Positions 34,666 to 44,786 of a DNA stretch of 64,000 bases are shown here, piece after piece. The stretch comes from Takakia lepidozioides (Eukaryota > Streptophyta > Takakiopsida > Takakiales > Takakiaceae). The position numbers and the translations under genes are program-made. The notes below the pieces were generated by a model. It did no database searches and had not been told where the DNA came from. It saw only the letters and a list, made by a program, of their open reading frames with translations. Location of the stretch: positions 78,942,171 through 79,006,170 of the forward strand of contig CM060732.1 in the NCBI GenBank assembly GCA_030704615.1, given 5' to 3'. The stretch's first letter is position 1, and every line of letters starts with the position of its first letter.

Positions 34666-35157
34666 TCGTACCACAAGATACATCGTTGTCCATCGTACAC
34701 TCTAAGCACACAATCCTAGAAAGCTATGCCACAATAATAATGAAAATGAACACAATGGAAACACTTCACTCATGAATCCACTCAATCACATAAACTAAGT
34801 CAAGCCAAGGGCACCCTTGCTAAGGGAATCCACCCTACAAAGCTCTTAACACACTCCCTCTCAATACCTAGAGCTATAGAGGTGGGAGAGGCTCATGGAG
34901 GCTCAACTACAAGAAGATAAGCCATCTTCAACACCCATCCCCATATCCCAAGTGAGGTTTGACACCTCACTTGGTATGTGAGATCAAATGAAGTTCCAAC
35001 ACACAAAATACAAATATAAATATCCAAAATGTCCTAGTTAACTAAAAGTAGGTAACCATGACTAAAACCATGGCAGCTGTCGTGCATCGTGCCACAACAT
35101 ACATCGTTGTCCACCATACATTCTAAGCACACAATCCTAGAAAGTTATGCCACAATC
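34666..35157. repeat. pair of direct ~65-bp repeats ~420 bp apart
   Basis: CATCGTTGTCCATCGTACAC and TAAGCACACAATCCTAGAAA (34666-34730) recur slightly changed at about 35088-35157. They may be remnants of a larger repeat unit. Confidence 0.7.
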
Positions 35158-35344
35158 GCCCCCCTAGCTGGTGATTAGGTCCTTCTAACCGGATAGCTGA
35201 CAAATATCCATCCCAATAAGATCATTGCTGGATCTTCAATCGCACATGTCCCAAATTTCTAAAGTCTATGGATCAAGAGGTCAGGTGCAAAAAGAGCCCC
35301 GTCGTTAGTTGTCTGCTTGCAATCCATGATCTTCAATCGAGGAA

Positions 35345-35735
35345 CATGTTAATGCGGCTTATGGCTTAGACTACTAGGTTCATAACATAAACCTGCACCT
35401 ACACCTGCATCCACTAAAGCACTCATATGGTCTGCTGGTCATCAACCCAGCCTCATCATAAGAGAAACAATGATGGTATGACTGGTCATCACCCCAGCCT
35501 CATCACCGACAGCACGTTCTAGGATTGGCCGGTAATCGAATCCGGACCAACCTCCTATGAAAACAAGCGCCCACACAAAGCTAACATGGCGCACAGTCAA
35601 GCATGCAGGTGTGGAGGAGATCCAAACACAAGAAAATCAAAGCAACAACACCCCAACACCAAAATCACTCCACAGTGTCGCTCTTGCAATGACACCCCAG
35701 CCCAAACCCGGACTGACTCTTGCCTCCACAGACGG
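35345..35735. repeat. ~390-bp repeat, left copy of an inverted pair
   Basis: Its reverse complement matches 44787-45180 throughout. Shared blocks include GAAACAATGATGGT, GGTCATCACCCCAGCCTCA, AACAAGCGCCCACAC, AGTCAAGCATGCAGGT and CGGACTGACTCTTGCCTCCA. Divergence looks like 15-20%. No coding frame. Confidence 0.82.
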
Positions 35736-35979
35736 AAAGATTTTGGCCTACAGAGAGAGTGAAAGACTACAAGGAAGAGAGACTAAAGCAATTCCTAATC
35801 CCAGCATGCTCTCATCCCACCACCTTATCTCCACACTCTCTTGCTTGAACAATAGACAAGACTACCTTTCAAGGGTCTCTCAAATAACTCTCTAGGAGCC
35901 CTCAAGATGTCTCTCAAACAATCTCACTAAGGCTCCCAAACCTTGCAACAATGGGACTCCAAACAGTACACCGAGGCCC

Positions 35980-36310
35980 CAAAAGCCTGCCAAAACTTGG
36001 CCCTCCAGGACCCCAAATAATCCCTCATACAAGTCACCAAAGACTCCTCCAGCTCGCCAATATTGACCTCCAAGAACCCCCGATGGTCCTCCAAATAGTC
36101 CTCCAAGGACCCCAAACAGTCCTCCAATGACTCCCAATGGTCCTTCAAATAGTCCTCCAAGAATCCCAAACAATCCTCCAAGGACTCCCAATGGTCCTCC
36201 AAAGAGTCCTCCAAGGACTTCCAATGGTCCTCCAACGACCCCCAAACGGTGCTCCAATGACTCTCAATGGTCCTCCAAACAGTCCTCCAAGCACTCCAAA
36301 CATCCTCCAA
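35980..36310. repeat. tandem repeat of CCAATGGTCCTCCAA-type units
   Basis: Short units built from ACTCCCAATGGTCCTCCAAA and AGTCCTCCAAGGAC repeat over ~330 bp with an 18/33-bp periodicity. Open frames on both strands are products of the repeat. Confidence 0.8.
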
Positions 36311-37103
36311 AGACTCACTATGTTCCCAATGCATTCCCAGTAGGTTCCCAAAGTTCCCTGAGAATATTCCTAAGAATATGCCATAGTATTCCCCAGTATT
36401 CCCCTGGGCCTATATGTATTTTCCCTGTATTCCCCCTTGTATTCTCCTTAGGAATAGTCATTTCCCCCTGGCAATAGCCATTTCCCCCTCATAGAGTAGT
36501 TCATTTCCCCGTAAGCTTTAGCCACTTCCCCCTTTATTTCCTTGAGGTTTAGCCTTACCAAGCTAGGGTTTGTGCTCCTTGGGGCTCTATGCTTAATCCC
36601 CTCAAGCATCCATGATTTCTATGGGCTACCAAGGCAAATTCCCTCGATCTTCTTCACCTTAAGCTACTCAAGCTTGTCTCCAACTCAACTAGCAATGCAT
36701 TGGCAACACAACAAGCTCAATTTCTCCTTGGAAGCTAAAAACAAGCTTCTACCTCTTTTGGCAAGCCACCAAGCCTTGTCTCCTCTCAAGCCTTGGTCAT
36801 TCAAGCTCCCTTCACTTGCTAGCTCAAGAGCCACTCCTCTCGCTTGAAATTGCAAAGCTCAAGCCAAAAGCATGCTCCACACATGCATCACCTCATACAC
36901 AAGGGAATCAACTTGCTCCCTTCACCATCTAGCTCCCCTCAAGCTTGAAATTGGAAGCAACACTTGGGAAGCATGCTCCACATATGCACCACTTGCTCGG
37001 TCAACCATTTGCTTCACCAAGAGCAATCCACCACAAAGCTCACATTACTATGAGCATGAATAGCCGGGCATAGCCTCCCCCTCTTGTCACATTATATAGT
37101 TAT
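36311..37103. other. low-complexity AAGCTT/CAAGC-rich stretch
   Basis: CAAGCTTG, CAAGCTC and TTTCCCCCT motifs recur. A 101-codon open frame (36542-36847) has a biased Leu/Ser composition and no domain. No gene called. Confidence 0.4.
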
Positions 37104-37330
37104 ACTACTGCAAATAGGGGGAATTAGCGACGCCAGCCGCGATTCCACGCCCCGCACGGCACTGAGCATGCGACGTCCGCCCCACGACACATTTTTGTGA
37201 TGCCCCAGAGTCGCTTAACAGCGATGGGGCTGTCCTTGCGATGTCGTAGCGTCGCACCACTGCGCCCAAGCGTTGCCCCCTTGCTCTGGGGCCAGCCGGC
37301 GATCCAGGACGTCACAAGGTGGCATGAAGG
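37104..37330 (+). mobile_element. CACTA-like terminal fragment
   Basis: ACTGCAAATAGGGGGAATTA followed by GCGACGCC resembles the terminus at 41810 (CACTACAGGAAAAGGGGAGC, then TGTGACGCC). Like it, this fragment continues into GC-rich sequence with GCGACGTC/GCGTCGC motifs on both strands. It is short and may be a solo end. Confidence 0.4.
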
Positions 37331-38207
37331 GCAAGAGGCAGCCCTTCTGTACGACTCCTGTTAGAGGGCTATCTTGGACTTAGACAGTTTTACGAGTTCT
37401 GTAGGGTACCCTTAATTTTGCGCAGACCTACTCAAACCATTACAAACCTTAGGGATGATAGACATAGACTTTAGGGGTGGCAGATAAGCTCACACAGTCA
37501 TCAGTCGCAGCCTTACACAGTCTGACACAGCCTAACACAACGTGATACAATCAATCACAGTCTGTCACAGCCTATCACAGTCAGACATAGCCTTACACAG
37601 CGTGACACGGTTAGTCATAGTTCGACACAGACACAGCCCGACACAGCTCGGCACAGCCCGTCACAACGTTAACAGGGAACGGTTATCATTGGCAGGGAAT
37701 GACTGTGTGGGAACGACATTTGTAGAAGGAACGTGTATTCTGTCTTGGATGACAATTAGTTAGTTAGGCGGTTAGAATAGCTTGCAGGTAGAATAGGTAG
37801 AGTAGCAACAAGGAGGGGGTCACTTCTTGGAGCACTACTTGGACATCACTTGGAGAGATCAGGGGGAGAGCACAAACATGGAACACAGGGATGGAGATTA
37901 TACAGAGGAGGAGATACGATGTGATGAAGCTTGATACATACAAGTTGTAGATATGTATTGTAGAGCAGATTAGAGACACCATGGCCTCGGCCTGATACTT
38001 GATAGATATTAATTTGATACATATTTCATACTCACACTGTGTAGAGAGACCTGAGTGAAGCTGTGGAATGAATGCTTGGGTAGATGGAACATGGAAGATT
38101 GCAGAAGCAATCTGATACTTAATCATAGACAGTAAGATAACTTGCTAACATGAATGCAAGAAAGAATACAAATATGAAGCACCACCATGATACACTAGTT
38201 GTAGGTC
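37331..38207. repeat. CACAG-rich tandem array (37500-37665) in gene-free DNA
   Basis: GACACAGCCT, CTGTCACAGCCTATCACAG and related 10-11-bp units fill 37500-37665. The complementary motif (GGCTGTGAC) forms a larger array at 44000-44575. The rest of this stretch shows no gene. Confidence 0.65.
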
Positions 38208-38898
38208 ATGACTGATTGTTCTGAGTGGGCTGAGTACTTAGAGATTTCCAATTCTTCTATCTTGGAGTTTCCACCTCGGATAGCTAAGGGATGGGTGAGT
38301 AAAAGCCGCTCGACATTTGGCGACCATACTGGGGAACTGAGTCAAGAACAACCAGATGTGACAGGCATCTGGTGGGATCATGGTGGATGGAGAATCAAGG
38401 AATTTGATGTGAATCAAATTCCCTCTGAAACTGAGAAAGAAAGACTGTCCAAACAATTCTTTCAAAGATTCTTGGCCAGACGGTTGCAAGGAAAACATTC
38501 TTAAGAAAGTGCATGATGTTGATCCAGAGTGGGGTCTGGAGAAATGAGTGATAAAGATTTATCAAGTGGCCTGTAGAGGGAAAGCAAGTTGGTTACCAAC
38601 ATTGTTTTATGTGATAGCATTGCTATCCATTAAACGAGTGGAGTTTGAAAGCTGGGAGGAACGGAAGGTGAATGTTTATACTCGCATGCATGAAGAACTT
38701 GTACTGGTAAAGAATTGGATTCCTAAGGATATCTTGTGGATCAAACTTACACCAAGAACAACTTTTCAGACGTGCTTGCCATATGGTTATATGGTAACGG
38801 AGCCTTCTAGTATAGCCAAGGGTGCATTAAAGCTTGAAAGAAATCCAGGCATATACGAGAGATACTATAGGAGAGAGTTTAGGTTATTGCCTCATTAA
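38208..38898 (+). pseudogene. unrecognised degenerate coding sequence
   Basis: A 98-codon frame (38208-38504; IWWDHGGWRIKEFDVNQIPS, KERLSKQFFQRFLARRLQ) is followed, after a frame change near 38490 and a TGA near 38545, by a 116-codon frame (38548-38898; CRGKASWLPTLFYVIALLSI, EERKVNVYTRMHEELVLVKN). The composition is protein-like throughout, and both parts look like one protein of about 230 residues broken twice. I do not recognise the family. It could be a transposon-encoded protein or a decayed host gene. Confidence 0.45.
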
Positions 38899-39068
38899 AG
38901 ATATGAAAGACATGGGACATGAGTGATGAAAGGGAAGCTAGACTCCACAGATATTCAGCAAAAAAAATATATATATATTTGAAAACTAATTATCCATATC
39001 TCTGGGAGAGAGGAATAGACATAGGGGAATCATCTGGACCTCTCACACCATTAAGACCAGAGAGTACA

Positions 39069-40640
39069 TCACCCATACCATGGTGGTGTCACCCCAGGCT
39101 TGAATGGATTCTCAGTGACACCATCCCATTCGCTTTGGTTTTGCACACCTGACAGTGCGAAGTGTTTGTATTTCAGGTTCTCGTATTTGAGGTGCCCAAT
39201 ACAGACTGTTCTCCTGAATATGAGATTGTCATGGTTGTGAATATTGGAGGTTTTTGTGTGGCACCAAGGGTGTCCATCGTGCTTTTTGTCCATTCCTTCC
39301 ATGAGACTGGAAATGCCCCCCACTCGACCCGGAGGAGGCAGCCCGAAAACAATATTACCATCAAATGATTCTGGCAAGAATGCCACATGCTGAACACTGA
39401 AAGTGCTCCAGTAAATCCCCCTCAACTCACTCTTGAATCCTGCCATCCCACCCATGGCTTTAAGTTTGGGAATAACACTGGTGATCTCCTCCACATTGCT
39501 TTCTGATCTGGACATGGCTGATCCACGAGCGGTATTTCACAGGCGTCCTCGGAGGAGGAGTCCAAAAGCTCCACGACAGTGTTAATGTTACTTGACTCAT
39601 TTTTGACAACCACGAGTGTTTTCTCCTGGGCCACTGATGCTGCCGTTCCAGGAGTAAGGAAAGATCCTGCAGACTGTCGTCAAGGAGCACTGAGCACCCT
39701 GTATCTGCCTAGAGGCACTTTCCATTGTGTGGTTTGTACAGTCTGCGAAGGTTTTTGGAAGGCGTACTTGAGCAAATTTCCATTGGCATCGTACACTTCC
39801 CTCTCAAGGAATAGAGTGCCATTCTCCAACCGAAACTGCGTTGCGAGCACGTGTTCATGCACCACCGCAAAACCATCATCATCCACCTCGTATGAAAATG
39901 GCACATGGTGGTCCTCGCTGAAGAAGTCCGCGTCAAGGGAGCCCATGGCTTGGGAGGCCATCTATCTAATTTTTGTCTGTCAAGAATGCGCACATAAGAT
40001 TAGAAATCTTGGTCAACACTTTTTCTTCTATTGGGGGAGGAGAGACAGATTAGCTGAACAAAACAGTCAGGAGCTTTACCCAAAATATGTAGTCCACCAT
40101 GGCGTCCATGCTCAGCCTATACCAGGTTCTGTCTGCCTTTGCCTCCGACTTGCGCAAGAGGTCGGCACTGAGCGAATTGGCAAACTCTTGCACCCCCTAC
40201 TTCCCGACATCCTTCACTCGGAAGAGCATGTGGGACAAGTTGGTGGCAATGAAGGCATTCTAAGTCACCCTGCAATGCCACATTTCCATTAAACAATACT
40301 GAAATGAGAATTTGCAACTGTACTAGGGTGGAGTTTTTGGGCTGTATATAAGACGTCCTTACACACAATTGTAGGTGTCGCTTTTGCATGCAGGTCTTCA
40401 AATGCGGATCGGTACATCAAACAAATGTGTGGACATGCGAACCAAGTATATGGTCAGAGAGTGCCCAAATGCGGGGTGGATAATGTCAGCCCGAATGAAA
40501 GAATCCAACTATTTTTCCACATCTGCCCCACCAGTGTCCTGGACATCGAATCCCGCAATTTTGAATGACATAGCCGCCATTTGGCTGTTATGTCAGAGAG
40601 GTCTGATGAGGTGCCCATTTCCATTCAATGTTTAACAGCA
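39069..40640 (-). pseudogene. unrecognised multi-exon coding relic (locus B)
   Basis: Coding-like blocks on the minus strand: about 40565-40400 (MAAMSFKIAGFDVQDTGGAD, then DSFIRADIIHPAFGHSLTIY), about 40265-40080 (NAFIATNLSHMLFRVKDVG; ANSLSADLLRKSEAKADRTW; ending TTTTGG|GTAAAGC), 39985-39500 (MGSLDADFFSEDHHVPFSYE; RLENGTLFLEREVYDANGNL; NTVVELLDSSSEDACEI) and, one frame over, 39515-39069 (SVIPKLKAMGGMAGFKSELR). In-frame stops fall at 40511, 40262, 40199, 39964 and 39682 (first base on the minus strand). A frameshift lies near 39510. I do not recognise the family. It lies immediately downstream, on its own strand, of a cluster of palindromes that also mark the methyltransferase relic. Confidence 0.5.
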
Positions 40641-41290
40641 ACTGAGCAGCTGTACAATTGTACCAAGTGCACAATCCTCCGAAACACCCCAAAAGTGGAT
40701 ACCCAAGAATTAAGTTTTGCGGATGAGAGGTTGACCCGAACGAATTTTGGTGTATGAGAATTAAATGTTTCCGGCGATATTTTTAACTGAAGACTGGACA
40801 CGTGTCCGCCATGCATGTGGACTGAGCATGTGGCGATGGGGACGTTTCCAGTGATCATCTTGGCGTGGATGGCCTGCCGGTGAACCTCCCGCAACGCCTT
40901 TTTTTTCCTCCTTCTCCTTCTCCTTGCTGCAACTCGGGATTCTGCCGAGACGGCCACGCCATCCCGTGGGAGAAGAAAGTGCCGACGAACACTATATTTC
41001 ACATCAAACAAGCAAAGGGCACGTGCTAAGGAGAGGATGAGGAAGGCAAGACGGGAACTGCGAATGGGCGAAGAAACCCCCGTCAGAGACAAGGACTAAG
41101 GGCAACACCCAAATCTGCAACCACAGTTTGGAGAGGAAGGCCTTGAAGCGGTGCCGGAGGTGACCGAAGAGCAACCTGCAACGTTGTTTGACGGTCTGGA
41201 TTGCTAGATAGGGCCCGCGGAAATCGCACAATTTCCATAATATTGTAGGGTAGTTAATATCATCAAACACCATGGACAGGTGTTTTCGGC
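40641..41290. other. upstream of locus B; one basic open frame
   Basis: A minus-strand frame (40625-41092) contains ARRRRRRKKKALREVHRQAI, reminiscent of a nuclear localisation signal. It has no other recognisable feature and could be 5' coding sequence of locus B or chance. Confidence 0.25.
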
Positions 41291-41293
41291 AGA

Positions 41294-41329
41294 GGTATTC
41301 AACCTTGCGTCAACGCAAGGTTGAATCTC
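41294..41329. repeat. palindrome H7, core TTGCG-TCAA-CGCAA
   Basis: ATTCAACCTTGCG-TCAA-CGCAAGGTTGAAT (41297-41326) is perfect outside the loop, centred at 41311.5. Confidence 0.95.
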
Positions 41330-41390
41330 CATATGAACAGATCTTCGGATGGTTGTTTTCTAGCAATGTTTTCCATTTCTACTGTACATG

Positions 41391-41422
41391 AAATTAACCT
41401 TGCATTAACACAATGTTGAATT
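41391..41422. repeat. palindrome H8, diverged, TTGCA-TTAA-CACAA
   Basis: A diverged member centred at 41406.5: AATTAACCTTGCA against CACAATGTTGAATT. Differences from H7 look like C-to-T and G-to-A changes. Confidence 0.8.
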
Positions 41423-41474
41423 CCACTTATCAATCCCTGTCTTTTTTCATGCAACATTATCACATGTGGATCCG

Positions 41475-41508
41475 CCAATCAACCTTACGTCAACGCAAGG
41501 TTGATTGG
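41475..41508. repeat. palindrome H9, core TTACG-TCAA-CGCAA
   Basis: CCAATCAACCTTACG-TCAA-CGCAAGGTTGATTGG has one mismatch. The outer arm CCAATC differs from that of H7 (ATTC) but is still complementary. Confidence 0.93.
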
Positions 41509-41614
41509 GGATTCCAAGTTTTGCATGTGATGGATTGTGATAATGGACTTTTTCATCTGGTAAGTGTTCGTTGAAAGTGCAGTTCTCAACATTTGGGGTA
41601 ATCCTTTTCAGCTC

Positions 41615-41646
41615 GAATCAACCTTGCGTCAACGCAAGGTTGATTC
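41615..41646. repeat. palindrome H10, core TTGCG-TCAA-CGCAA
   Basis: GAATCAACCTTGCG-TCAA-CGCAAGGTTGATTC is a perfect 32-base hairpin. It is about 165 bp from the CACTA-like terminus at 41810. Confidence 0.95.
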
Positions 41647-41809
41647 AGGTTGATAAATATTCGTTTCGATGGGTTTTTGATCTGATTTCCAAAACCCTTC
41701 TGATGAGGTATGCTCTACGAGCTGTTCAAATCGAATGACTGTCTGAGTTTTTGGTGTGTGTGATTCAAGTACATGTATCATGTCCTCATACCGGGAAATA
41801 CCTTAGCGA

Positions 41810-42480
41810 CACTACAGGAAAAGGGGAGCATTTGTGACGCCCGAGCCACACCGCAGCGTCGGGAAAACGCCCTTTTCGGGCACGCGGCAGGCGCAGAATT
41901 TGCGACGCCTGGCAGTCACATGGGCGTCGCCAAAAATGATGTCGCAAAAATGCGACGTATGGGGGTCGTGAGCCCCCGCCCCAACTACCGCGACTGCCGG
42001 ACGTCGCTTTTCAGGCCGTCCGCGCCGATGGCAGGGGCCTCTGTCGAGCGACGTCTCGCCGTCGTGGCCCTCCAGCCGACGGCGTTGGTGGGGGCGCCGA
42101 CGCAGCGTCGCATCCCTTTTTTTTCTAACCTGCCCGGGAGTCCCATCCTAAAACCCAAAAACACGTGGCGTAAGTCGGGTGGTACGCCAAGCGACTATTG
42201 GGCGTGGCAAAAAAAAACAGTAGGAGCAGGAGTCAGGCTCCGCCACGCCCGGGCGTGGGTTTTCGCGACGCTCTGGCGTCGCTTTGTTTTAAATTTAATA
42301 TTAAAAAAAGACGTGGCGCAGGCAGGGCGTCGCAGCTTGCGACCCCGAACCAAAAAAACACGTCGCAGGGGGTGTCAGGCGTTGTCGCCCGCAAATGGGT
42401 TTTGCGACGCCCGACCGTCGCGGCTTGCGACCCCCTCCCAAAAAGCACGTCGCCATTGGCGACGTCCTGCAGTCGCGAGG
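41810..42480 (+). mobile_element. CACTA-type transposon end with GC-rich subterminal repeats
   Basis: CACTACAGGAAAA at 41810 matches the terminal inverted repeat of plant CACTA (En/Spm) transposons. The next ~660 bp are rich in GCGACGCC, GGCGTCGC and CACGTGGCG motifs in both orientations, as expected for subterminal transposase-binding repeats. An in-frame 303-codon reading of this stretch (41773-42684) is Ala/Arg-rich and comes from the GC bias. I could not find the opposite terminus (TTTTCCTGTAGTG) in the window. Confidence 0.6.
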
Positions 42481-42489
42481 GCAGCCTGG

Positions 42490-42585
42490 TGGGGGGGGGG
42501 TTGGGGGTGGTTTTTTGTTTTTTGCCTGGTTTTGTTTTTGGGGATGGGAGACCTTACAGTTCCATTTTTTTCCGATTTAGCAGGT
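42490..42585 (+). repeat. repeat shared, inverted, with 33718-33832
   Basis: GGTTTTTTGTTTTTTGCCTG, GGGGATGGGAGA and TTACAGTTCCATTTTTTTCC follow the CACTA-like stretch. The same order is found on the minus strand near 33.7 kb. Confidence 0.75.
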
Positions 42586-42735
42586 ACACAATTGAGCATG
42601 CATGAATCGAGGGTGAGGACGGTGCGACACATGAATAAGATGGAAGATGGAAAGATGGAAATATATTTACAGGAAATGAACTGAAAAGCTCACAAGGGTT
42701 CAGTAGGCTGACCCTGGGACCTACATGGACTAGGA

Positions 42736-43872
42736 CTAGTCATCCTCATCCTCATCCTCAGTGGAGGACTCAGAGCTATCCGATGAGCCTGATGACTCCG
42801 CGCCCTTTGCCAGAGTACCTAAATGAGGCGGCGTTCCCCTAAGTCCCATAGAGCTCTCATCCAATCCCTGGCCATGACCCCCGACCTCATCCATACTAGT
42901 GCCCTGTAGTGCACTCATCCCCTCCGTGTTGGCCATGTTCTTCATGAGGGATTGCCAACCATGCTCCTTGGCATAGTTGTACTCTACCGGAGATGGCTTC
43001 CTCTCAAACGCGCATTGTTACACATGCCACAAATTAAAGTCAGTTCTTCGCGATGATGGAGGCAGAAAGAAGACATAACAAAATCCATAGGGAAGTACGA
43101 CTTACAAATCGCAAGATAAAACCCTTGGATCCGTCGGCGCCCCACTTGTGTGTGGATTCGTGCTTGTCAAGGCGGACTGTTGTTGCTTCGCGTGCCCGGT
43201 CAAATTTTGCCTTGTTTGCGGCATCAGTCTATCCCGCAATGAGTGCATCCCATGATACCTATGCACCCCCCCCCACAACAATTAGTGAATTACATACATA
43301 CGTTGCATCGAATCCACCTCATTAATGCACATGCGACAAATGGAAGGTGACATGATTCAGGATTTGCCAACCTGTGTAATTCTATAAGGTGGTTTGGGTA
43401 TGGCCCCCTTTTCCATTGCCCTCCGAATGATCTGTCTGGCACGGTACCTCCTGTCCTTCAAGTTTCACCCCACCATCTCCATCACCCTTGTGTCACTCCA
43501 ATTGCCCGGAAATCAGTGGTCTAACTCACGGGCATACGCCCGCTTCACGCCAAAGTGCTGATCAGCCCATTCGATGTGCAAAGGGAACCACCTCAATGCG
43601 AGTTCGAAGGCTGGCTTCTTCATAGCCTCCCAGAACGCACCGCAGGGGTCACCATGGCGATTCACCTCTACCGGTGGCACCACGATCTTTGCCAACTCCA
43701 TGTCCCATATCGCCAAGGGCATGTTCTTCTTCCCACCCTCTCTCTTATTTGTAACCTCCTTCCCCTGCTCCTTTGTTACCCCTCTGCCCTCCCCCGCATG
43801 CACACTCACCCCTTCCTCTCCATGGGACTTCTTCTTCTTCTTCTTCTTTTCCTTCCCCTTCTTCACGACCAT
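42736..43872 (-). pseudogene. decayed transposon-type protein (locus C), possibly En/Spm-associated
   Basis: Exons on the minus strand: 43872-~43380 (Lys-rich start; MELAKIVVPPVEVNRHGDPC; RWFPLHIEWADQHFGVKRAY; NLKDRRYRARQIIRRAMEKG), about 43265-43120 (VSWDALIAG; AANKAKFDRAREATTVRLDK; ending TTT|GTAAGTC) and about 43000-42736 (KPSPVEYNYAKEHGWQSLMK, with an acidic SSESSTEDEDEDD tail). In-frame stops at 43515, 43467 and 43231 (first base, minus strand) break it. The NKAKFDRAR...GSKGF segment recalls the NRxK...GSxSF pattern of plant Transposase_24 (Ptta/En/Spm) proteins, and a CACTA-like end lies ~260 bp away, but the resemblance is weak. Confidence 0.5.
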
Positions 43873-43999
43873 CTCTTTCCCATTCCCCGCTACTTTCTCT
43901 CTCTCCTTCTCCCTCTCCCTTCTCTCTCTCTCCTCGACAGCCCCTTCATTGATGGTAAAAGGGATCTCGGGGGATCGAGGCCTCTTCTTCTTACCTTTG

Positions 44000-44575
44000 G
44001 TATTAGGGCTGTGACAGGCTATGCCTATGGCCTTTGGGGCTGTGACAGGCTATACCCCTTGGCCTGTGGGGCTGTAAGGGGCTGTGACGGGCTGTGGCCT
44101 TTGGGGGCTGTGACCCCTGTGATCTGTGTAGGGCTGTGACAGGCTGTGACCTGTGGCCTGTGGGGGTTGTGACGGACTTTGATAGGCTGTGACATGTGGC
44201 CTTTGGGGCTGTGAGGGGCTGTGACAGGCTGTGCCATGTGGCCTTTGGGGTTGTGATGGGTTGTGATAGGCTGTGATAGGCTGTGATATGTGGCCTTTGG
44301 GGCTGTGACAGGCTGTGTCTGTTAAAAAATAGGGGAGGGTTTATACTGTAGGAGGCTGTGCCCTATGGCCTTTGGGGCTATGAGAGGCTGTGATAGGCTG
44401 TGGCCTGTGGGGCTGTGATCCTGTGACCTGTGTAGGGCTGTGATAGGTTGTGACCTGTGGCCTTTGGGGCTGTGATGGGCTGTGGCATGTGTGGGGTTGT
44501 GATGGCTGTGACCAGTGATCTGTGTGGGTCTGTGCTGGTCTGTGGTGGCCTGTGCTGACTCGTGGAGGCACTAGT
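44000..44575. repeat. GGCTGTGAC-type tandem array
   Basis: Units such as GGCTGTGACAGGCTGTG and GTGGCCTTTGGGGCTGTGA repeat with ~12- and ~30-bp periods over nearly 600 bp. The minus-strand form, CACAGCCxxxCACAGCC, matches the 37500-37665 array. Open frames here are repeat products. Confidence 0.88.
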
Positions 44576-44786
44576 GGACTATCTAAGGACCGACATAAGG
44601 TCTTGAAGGCCGAACTTTGACGCTCATGGAGGGCGGTTTGAGGAGTATCTTCATGATATTCCCATGGTCATGCAAGTGAGGGAAGAGAGGAGATGAAGAG
44701 TGTTGGGATGATGCTGGGGTTAGGCATTGCTTTAGCTTCTCTTCCTCGTAGTTTTCCACCCTCTCATTAGGCCAAGACCTTTCCGT

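Noticed and set aside
35980-36310. Overlapping open frames of repetitive Pro/Asn or Gly/Leu peptides
   Set aside because: They are translations of the short tandem repeat in several frames; no start context or flanking exons.
41773-42684. 303-codon plus-strand open frame
   Set aside because: It spans a GC-rich CACTA-type terminal region and is Ala/Arg-rich through base composition. No domain is visible.
44000-44575. His/Ser/Gln-rich open frames on the minus strand
   Set aside because: Products of the GGCTGTGAC tandem array.
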